Positions 57,257-64,000 of a stretch of 64,000 nt of DNA are shown here, one piece after another (position 1 is the first letter of the stretch; each line of letters starts with the position of its first letter). A model generated the notes under the pieces. That model searched no databases. It saw nothing but the letters and a program-made list of their open reading frames with translations, and was not told the origin of the DNA. The stretch is from Rostratula benghalensis. Its lineage: Eukaryota; Chordata; Aves; Charadriiformes; Rostratulidae. The DNA is taken from positions 2,427,965 through 2,491,964 of the forward strand of contig VXAI01000049.1 in assembly GCA_013399305.1 (NCBI GenBank), written 5' to 3'. The translations under genes and the position numbers were made by a program.

Positions 57257-59090
57257 GTGGGTATTCAGCTCCCAAGTCACTTGGGCTGCCTACAGATGTC
57301 CCCTCTAGCTCCAGTTGGAGCAGTGTAAGGTACAGTTTTCCCAATTTCTGTTCGTTTTGCCAGCTGTGCCCTCCTTGGAGTGCTCCTGTGCAGCAGAAAC
57401 TGGTAGCAGAGAGATGCAAGTTTACGTTTGGGAAAATGTGACTTATTCCTCAGGTGCGTTTGAAGAATCTTTTTTCCAAAGCAAACCAGATCTATAGAGA
57501 GAAAGTCTGTGACCTTTTTTTCCTCTAAGATGATATTTGGTATTTGATCAGACTGTAAAACTCACAACTAGGTTATGGTCCAGGTCCAACCCTCCATACT
57601 TGGGGTATAAGCAGGGGTTTTACCCAAGAAACTTCATGAACCCGGCCCCACAGAAACTTCTCAGCTCTTTAATCCCAGTTTTGAAGACTTCCAGGCCCAG
57701 TTATTGCAGAAGCGGGTCCCTTCTATGCTCCTTCAGCTGCACATTTGTCATTCCCGCTGGAAAACAACCCAGGCAGGTTCTGAGCAAACCAAAGCCCGTG
57801 AGAAGGTCAGTTGAAATAATTATTGCTTTCTCTAATTTGACAAACTGCACGTTTGTGTAGTTTTCTTTCTTGCACCAGTGTGTTTTTTCCTCTGTTTTCC
57901 CTCTGTATTGATTCCACCTCTTGGTTCCTGATGGTTTGCAGAGTGTTTGCTCTTTCCCTCTCAGTTTTGGAGGTTTTTGTAGAAACAAAAAGATGAAGGC
58001 AAATGCTACCTGTTGGATCCTGTGGGTTTGGGCTGTGAAAGGTGTTCTTCTACAGCGTGGTTTTTAAATAGATCCTATGCTTCCTACCTGAAGTGTAGGA
58101 AAAATATGTTTTGGACAGAAATATATTCAGGGATGTGAGGGATTTTTGTATTGAGGCTGCACTCTCCTGTTGCATCTCGCTGCCCTGCGCGTACACTGCA
58201 GGTTGTTACACACCGAGGATGGGGATCTTCCGGGGGCCAGAACTTACCTGCAGAAAGGACTTGAATTAGAAAAACTTTGAATTAGTCTTGGACCTCACAG
58301 AGGAACAACAAAGGAAATCTGCATTTTGAATTAGGCAAGGGGTGGGGGGGTTCAAACACTGAGATGCATAGTCACATTTGTCACTTCTGGTAAATTACAT
58401 AATCTGTAATTTTTCTCTCTTTAAAAATCAACAGGTTTATTTTAATAATGAGTTCCAGCAGCTGCTATTCTGAGCAGAACCAGTCAATACCTTGTTTTTG
58501 CATTTGATATGCAGCTGCAATAACAAGCCACATGTGAATTTTATTAAACCTTCCAAATTTTCTGTCTGTTCAGGGAGCTATAGATTTAAGTTTTACAGCT
58601 ATCTGGCTTTACCTTAAAGTGGAAAAAAAAATTCACACTATTTCCTTAAAAGAAAAAAGTTTTTTGTCATGCCTGTGAAGTAAAATGTGATTGAGATGTC
58701 CTGTGTTAGGTTGAGTGGAATTCCGTGGAATACTGGAAACAGGACACTTGTCTTCAACAGAGAACAGAAAAATATTAAGTTGAGCATTACTAAAATATCC
58801 ATAAACCTAAATAAAATTAAAATGCTGGTTTTGTGCTGGAAATTTACATGGGTTTTATTGGGTACGATGGCCAGTATTATTTAGCAGTTGCTTGTTACGG
58901 AGTGAAAGCACATTTTTATGAAGAAGTGCACTTTGAAGCTAATACTTGCTGCATACTAATTCCCTTGTGCATATAAACGGATTTTAGATCAGTTTTGGTT
59001 TTTAACCTCATTCTCAGGACTGGAGGTGGCAACTACTCCCATTCAGCCGCACCTTAAGAACCTGGAAGTGGAGAATAAGATCTTGTTTCC
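57257..59090. other. Unique intronic sequence, no gene seen
   Basis: AT-rich to mixed unique DNA. The frames at 57537-57860 (+) and 57701-57988 (-) overlap and resemble nothing known. Confidence 0.5.
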
Positions 59091-59092
59091 CG

Positions 59093-59709
59093 GGCCAGAT
59101 CTTGGCATCCTGGCTTGTATAAGGAATGGTGTGACCAGCAGAAGTAGGGAGGTGATTGTCCCTCTGTGCTCAGCACTGGTGAGGCCACCCCTTGAGTCTT
59201 GTGTCCAGTTCTGGGCACCTCAACACCAGAGAGATCTGGAGGGGCTGGAGTGAGTGTGGAGGAGGGCAATGGAGCTGAGGAAGGGTCTGGAGAATAAATC
59301 TCATGGAGAGCAATCGAAGGAGCTTGGGACTGTTGAGTTGGAGGAAGAGGAGACCGAGGGGAGACCTCATTGTTCTCTACAGCTCCTTGAAAGGACATTG
59401 TAGAGAGGTTGGTGCTGGTCTCTTCTCACAGGGAATCAGCCATAGAACAAGGGGGAATGGCTCCAAGCTGCAACAGTGTAGGTTTAAGCTGAACATTAGG
59501 AAAGAATATTTTCCAGAAAGAGTGGTCAGACCCTGGAATGGGCTGCCCAGGGAGGTGGTGGAGTCCCCAGCCCTGAGCATGTTTCAGAGTGGTTGAGATG
59601 TGGTGTTGGGAGGACTTTGGGCGAAAACTTTGTAGAGTAGGGCTGATGGTTGGACTCAATGATCCCAAGGGTCTTTTCCAACCCAAATGATTCTGTGATT
59701 CTATTCTAT
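59093..59709 (+). mobile_element. CR1 LINE, truncated 3' end (sense), longest copy here
   Basis: Shows gcttgtataaggaatggtgt, gaccagcagaagtagggagg, tggtgaggccaccccttgag, gtccagttctgggcacctca, gaagggtctggagaataaat, gagacctcattgttctctac, ctggtctcttctcacaggga, ggtttaagctgaacattagg, gggctgcccagggaggtggt, gatggttggactcaatgatc and the end ttccaacccaaatgattctgtgattcta, with the CR1 terminal repeat. About 617 bases, so it reaches further 5' than the others but still ends well short of an intact reverse transcriptase. Confidence 0.95.
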
Positions 59710-60870
59710 AATCTGTTGTGCAGCTATTAGATGTCTTGAGCAAGTGGATGGGAGCTTTCTGCGGGTGACAGTGGAGGAGTTTGGATAGCTGTGTGCAAAC
59801 ACACTATTTGATTTGAATGCCGCAGAGATCTACAAAGCAAATTGCTATTTGACATCCGAAAGAAGCGTGAGGTGTTGATACTGTGGAAAAAGCGGTGGTA
59901 GCTGCTGTCTCTGCTCGGATGTGGAATATCCCCGGTAGCAAACAGAGCAGAAACGAGTGAGATGTCCCTTCTAGGACTGTCACTTCTGGATCTAACACAG
60001 GCTGTGCTTAGCGGGTCAGATGCACACAGGAAAGGTGCCTTCCTCCTTTGCTCTGCCATCTGCTAATGAATGCTGGGCCCTGCTGCCACCGCAGCCCAAT
60101 GTAGCTCACCAAAACCTTCCCTCAGGATTTTCAGCCCATCCTTTCCAAGGCGGGGAGACCCCAGTACCCCCTTGCAGTGGGGCAGGAGGGCACTCTGCCA
60201 GGGTTCCTGGGGAGACAACCGAGGGCAGGACCTGGGGAGAGCCCTGCCGTGGGGTCTGTTTGGGTAACCGCACGCTTGGCACACTCCGGGCTGCTCTGCT
60301 CTGCCTTTTGTTGTGTTCTCTAAAATTCACTTTTTGTGCTTTTTTTGTGGTGGGGAAGTGTTTACATCCTGTATTTATACTGTGAAACCAGTTGCCAAAC
60401 GCCGAAGAGCTGATAAACACTCTGTGCTGTTAACACTATAAAGTACAATCCCACTGCTGTTTGCATGCAAATAAATAATAATAATTTAGCTCTTTGTCTG
60501 CTTTTTGCTGTATAAATGCATTTGGTGTATAGCGTAGTAACATCTAAATCATTTTAGTAAAAACACTAGAAAGGCTGAAACATTACCTGCACGTACAATT
60601 AAGAAGAGATTTTACTATTTGGTGGTAGTTTTATGATTTCCTTAGCTGATTTTTTTTTTTTTTAAAACCTCCTCTTTTAAAGTGATGTGATGTTTAATCA
60701 CTATTGCTGGGTTTCACTTTTTTTTTTTTTTCAATTTTTAATTTCACTGAGTTCTTTTGCTTCCTAAGGACTGAGGGATTAGCCCACAGGCTAGAAGTTA
60801 CTATAAAATGTTCATTAAATCTTTTCTGCTATCTGTTACAGACACAGATATCTTTTTAATGTGCCTGGTC
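59710..60870. other. Unique intronic sequence with T-runs
   Basis: T14 lies at 60650-60663 and T14 at 60718-60731. The GC-richer part at 60060-60300 has overlapping frames on both strands. No gene recognised. Confidence 0.5.
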
Positions 60871-60874
60871 AGTT

Positions 60875-61340
60875 TTGAGGCCACTCTTTTTGTTACCACC
60901 CATAAATCATTAGCAAGTATTTTTAGTGTCATCAGTGAAAGGTTAATAGAAGCCCATAATTTTCAGATATATCTTTTCGATTACCTGCTCAGAAATTTCC
61001 TTAAAAAGGGGGTGTAAATTGTTCCAAACAGAAAAGTGGAGACCGTGTCCAATTTGTGCATAAATTGAAATTGTCTTTCTAATAGACTCTTTGGAAGGTG
61101 CGGGGTTGCCTTCAAGGTAATGATTTAAACATAAACTGACCCTTGATGAGGGAGCTGGAGCTTCACTTTAATGCGTTTCTGCAGTTTTCCTTCGCCTTCA
61201 GTGCCTTCAGATTCCACACAAATAATTCCTTCATAACAAGTGCCTTTTCAGAAGATGTATGCTGCTGACAGTTAATATAAAATTATTGCCCCTGAATGCA
61301 TTTTTGTAATTACTTCCCAGAGAACTGTCTTTGTGTTAGA
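60875..61340. promoter_or_regulatory. Candidate conserved noncoding block
   Basis: High-complexity AT-rich DNA without simple repeats, carrying words such as gtgcataaattgaaattgtc, aaggtaatgatttaaacata and taatataaaattattgcccc. It is among the cleaner enhancer-like textures in the window, but unsupported by alignment. Confidence 0.22.
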
Positions 61341-62305
61341 AGACATTTCACACTTTAGTAACATAAGTGTTTGGGGAGAACACGAGTAATAATTACAAGC
61401 AGTCTTTCGGTGAAAATAAACCTAAAAATTATAAAAAAAGCTAATGTTAAAGTTGGTTAGAGACAGCGAGGAATTTATTTAGCACGTTACGCCTGTCTGT
61501 AAATTTTCTAAGTTTAATAACCTTTCAGTAACTAAACTTAAAAAAAAGCAATAAAGAACAGAAAACTGCTTTCTAATTTTTAAGCAATAATGAAACTAAA
61601 AACTGATTAAAAGTGACATGCTACTAGAGATAGAATAAAGAAACTTAATCTGAATGCTCCTATAGGAGATTTCTGCCATAATGGAAAATGAAATGGCTCA
61701 CAGTTTGATCAATAAAAAAATTAGCGGCACTTAATAAAAGGTTTCTCTAGCATGTTGAATGAAGAAACCTTGAAATCCAAGAGAAGCAGGGCTGTAGGGC
61801 GAGCTGGTGGGTTTCAGGTCAGATGCTGGGTGTAAATAGCTGTGCTGGCGTGCAGAACCCGAGGCCAGGACTCCATAAAAATACCCATACGTTCTGGTGG
61901 TGGCTGTGCACGTACCAGCAGTAAGCTTTGGGCTTGCATGGATGCAAACAGCACAGGGTGAGGTCTTGGTGTCGCTGGGGAAGACGGGACAATTATCCCA
62001 TGTGGAGGTACCCACAGACAGATATAGATGGGCTCAGGTGAAGGCAAGGCACCGTGAGGCAACAGGAGTTTTTCATTTTGCCTGTGGGGTCTGGGACTGC
62101 ACTACAGCAAAGGAAGGTGCAACGAGCTGCCAGTCCTCTGCAGCGTGTTCCTGCCAGCTCTTCCCACGCCTATAAACTCAAGGGGGACACTTAAGGTTCT
62201 CTTACACGTCATAGCTACCAATTGCAGAAATTTGTCTCTTATTGGTGAAGTAAGAGGAACATTTTTCCTGTGAAATGTTGGTGTAAGTAAGTTAATGGAA
62301 GGATG
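61341..62305. other. Unique intronic sequence, no gene seen
   Basis: Very AT-rich to about 61740, then mixed. No repeat family or coding segment recognised; frames are under 95 codons and overlap. Confidence 0.5.
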
Positions 62306-62311
62306 GTGAGA

Positions 62312-62337
62312 GGGTGCTGGGGGAGGGGGGTGCGGGG
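62312..62337 (+). other. Potential G-quadruplex motif
   Basis: G-tracts at 62312-62314, 62319-62323, 62325-62330 and 62334-62337 have loops of 4, 1 and 3 bases. This is the strongest quadruplex pattern seen in the window. Confidence 0.8.
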
Positions 62338-63439
62338 TGTCATTAACCATCCTGTGAGTGGTACAGTGTCCGCAGCCGCAGGCAGCAGTGGTGTGGCCAC
62401 CAGCAGCAGTTACCTGGTTATTTCTGGGTGTTGAGCTTGGAAAGCCTTTCTTTTAAAGCATGGGTTAAGGTAAATGTAGAAGGAGGTGTAGTACCCTTCC
62501 AAAATAGTTTTTCTTTACCGAGATGAAGAAGAATGATGAGAACTGTCCACCTTGTTAGAAACAAATCTGATTTAATACGTGCTAGTGTGTAATGACTCTG
62601 TTGTGAAATGCTTCCTGAAGTCTCTGAATTGTGTATATTTTACTGTTAACATGCTTCACACCGAGCTGCATTATTAGTATAATGTGTGTTTTTATCCTGT
62701 GGGTTATTGTCCAGAGAGATACCTAGCACTGAGCACTCTCCTTCTTCCCTTGCCCTTCCCCAAAGAAGCCCTCGTAGCCACCGTGGCCGCTCGTCGGTGG
62801 AGTCTGCTGTCAGAGTCAGACAAATGACAGCTTGGAGAGGCTGCAGCGGCCATAGCCCTAGGAGGGCACGAGGAGGTAACAATATACAATTTTCATGGTT
62901 CAAGGGTAGCCTTATCCTACTGTTCTTCATTACAGTACTGCAGTGAGATCAATTTTATTAAGTTGTAAGTCTTAGGAGGCCAACACCATTAACTATGTGC
63001 TGGATCAAATAATTTTTTTGGTATTACGATTTGGGTTTTTTCCCCCCCCCATGTTGAGGAAAGGCAAGATGTGATGCACGGATCTCTTCAGCCCACGAGG
63101 AGTGTTACGTGGTGACTGAGTGTCAGCAGGACTGTGCGCATCTGGTGCTTCACCCACTCTGCTCTCTCATGGAGTCATCCTGTGTAATTTGATGTTGCGT
63201 GAATGCACTGTGGTGTTTCAGGTGTTATTCTTTCTGGCTCTTTGTTTTTCTGCAAGGCACCTTATTTTTTTTGTGGTTTCTTTTTTTCCCCCCCCCCATG
63301 TGTTCTGGCACTGTGTGAAAGACCTATGCTGCGCTGCGTGAAAGAGCACCAAACCTGCTTGCTTTTGATGCAGGTAGCAAGGATTCGATGTGCAGAACGA
63401 GCTCCATTTACCTCATCCTAGAGCTGGGATGCAAGTATG
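62338..63439. other. Unique intronic sequence with two C-runs
   Basis: A small CpG-bearing patch lies at about 62760-62880. Two similar tracts, T6C9 followed by ATG (63036-63053) and T7C10 followed by ATG (63281-63300), lie about 246 bases apart. No gene recognised. Confidence 0.5.
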
Positions 63440-63934
63440 GAATCACAGAATTGTCAGAGTTGGAAGGGACCTCTAGAGCTCACCCAGTCCAACTCCTCTG
63501 CTAAAGCCAGGGTCACCCAGAGCACATCACTCAGGGCTGCATCCAGGTGGGGCTTGAAGATCTCCAGAGAAGGGGACTCCACACCCTCCCTGGGCAGCCT
63601 CTGCCAGGGCTCCGTCACCCTCACTGGAAAGAAGTTCCTCCTCATACCTGGAATCTGGTATATTCCTGGAACCTCCTGTGTTCCAACTTGTACCTGTGGC
63701 CCCTTGTACTATTGCTGGAAATCACTGGAAAAAAGGTCCAGCTCCATCCTCCTTGAACCCACACTTGAAGTACTTGTAATCATAGATAAGGTCTGCTGTC
63801 ATCCTTCTCTTCTGCAGGCCAAAGAGCCCCAGCTCTTTAAGCCTTTCCTTGTAAGGGAGGTGCTCTGATCCCTCCTTTGTTTCCCTACACTGGAATCTCT
63901 CCAGTAGTTCCCTGTCTCTCTTGAACTGGGAGCC
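63440..63934 (-). mobile_element. CR1 LINE, truncated 3' end (antisense)
   Basis: On the plus strand it begins with the reversed CR1 terminus (aatcacagaattgtcagagt, tggaagggacctctagagct, cacccagtccaactcctctg). It continues through cagagcacatcactcagggc, gcatccaggtggggcttgaa, tctgccagggctccgtcacc, tcttctgcaggccaaagagc, ccttgtaagggaggtgctct and ttccctgtctctcttgaact. Same subfamily as the copy at 41105, opposite orientation. About 495 bases, noncoding. Confidence 0.95.
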
Positions 63935-64000
63935 ACTACTACGCTCTCTGCTGTGGTTTACTTGGCTGGAGCAGGGTTTTGGCTGCTCTGTGTGGGTCTG

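Larger units (their letters stand above)
42200..64000 (+). other. Intron of ZNF423 downstream of the small exon (3' end outside window)
   Basis: From the donor at 42200 to the window end I found no acceptor followed by the expected next coding sequence, an acidic stretch leading into the first C2H2 finger (a Cys-x2-Cys pattern after a DED-rich run). The span is read as at least 21.8 kb of the next intron. It holds several CR1 pieces, an LTR piece, an assembly gap and conserved-looking noncoding blocks, listed separately. Confidence 0.65.

Noticed and set aside
62766..62875. Pyrimidine tract/AG followed by a CpG-bearing segment ending in GAG/gtaac, like a 110-base exon.
   Set aside because: In the phase needed after the ZNF423 exon (phase 1) it meets an in-frame TGA, and the sequence is unlike ZNF423. 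Could only be a noncoding exon, with no evidence.

Overview
This window looks like bird nuclear DNA: a stretch of a large intron-rich gene rather than a gene-dense region. The interspersed repeats I can recognise are mainly truncated 3' ends of CR1 LINEs (nine pieces, roughly 2.9 kb or 4-5% of the window), plus one MIR-type SINE scrap, one L2/Deu-type SINE tail and one probable retroviral LTR piece. There are no L1/Alu/B1-type repeats. Low repeat density with CR1 dominance is typical of birds; turtles and crocodilians also carry CR1 but usually much more old repeat. I cannot name the species.

Only one coding feature is convincing: a 60-base exon on the + strand at 42140-42199, with a pyrimidine-tract/CAG acceptor and a CAG/gtaaat donor. 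It encodes EEGESSDFALTWDSSVTQS with one extra base at the end. This closely matches the second coding exon of ZNF423 (ZFP423/OAZ/EBFAZ), the 30-zinc-finger transcription factor that partners EBF and BMP-SMAD proteins. The window is therefore read as ZNF423 running left to right: 42 kb of the intron before this exon and at least 21.8 kb of the intron after it. The first coding exon is not found and probably lies upstream, since the first few hundred bases are CpG-rich like the shore of a promoter island. The next exon, starting the acidic region and first zinc finger, is not found either and probably lies downstream.

Layout: 1-560 CpG-rich shore; 0.6-10.9 kb unique sequence with possible conserved noncoding blocks near 3.7 and 6.0 kb; CR1 at 10.9 kb; unique sequence with an old SINE tail at 15.15 kb; CR1 at 17.7 kb; GC-rich island at 18.1-18.95 kb; a long unique stretch with simple repeats, including T20A9 at 25.85 kb and a CA run at 30.35 kb; a conserved-looking block and pyrimidine tract at 34.2-34.55 kb; CR1 at 41.1 kb; the exon at 42.14 kb; LTR piece plus CR1 at 46.4-46.9 kb; old CR1 and MIR pieces at 49.35-49.71 kb; TAATTA-rich conserved-looking blocks at 51.2, 54.9 and 56.0 kb; an assembly gap at 55915-55960; and CR1s at 56.8, 59.1 and 63.4 kb.

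Nearly all open reading frames in the window are chance frames in noncoding DNA: they are short, overlap on both strands and often run through simple or CR1 repeats. No prokaryotic-style system, CRISPR array, rRNA gene or intact transposon is present, and I did not find a novel system. The points worth follow-up are the frame-neutral small exon, a possible internal promoter island, surviving ancient SINE fragments and candidate enhancer blocks.
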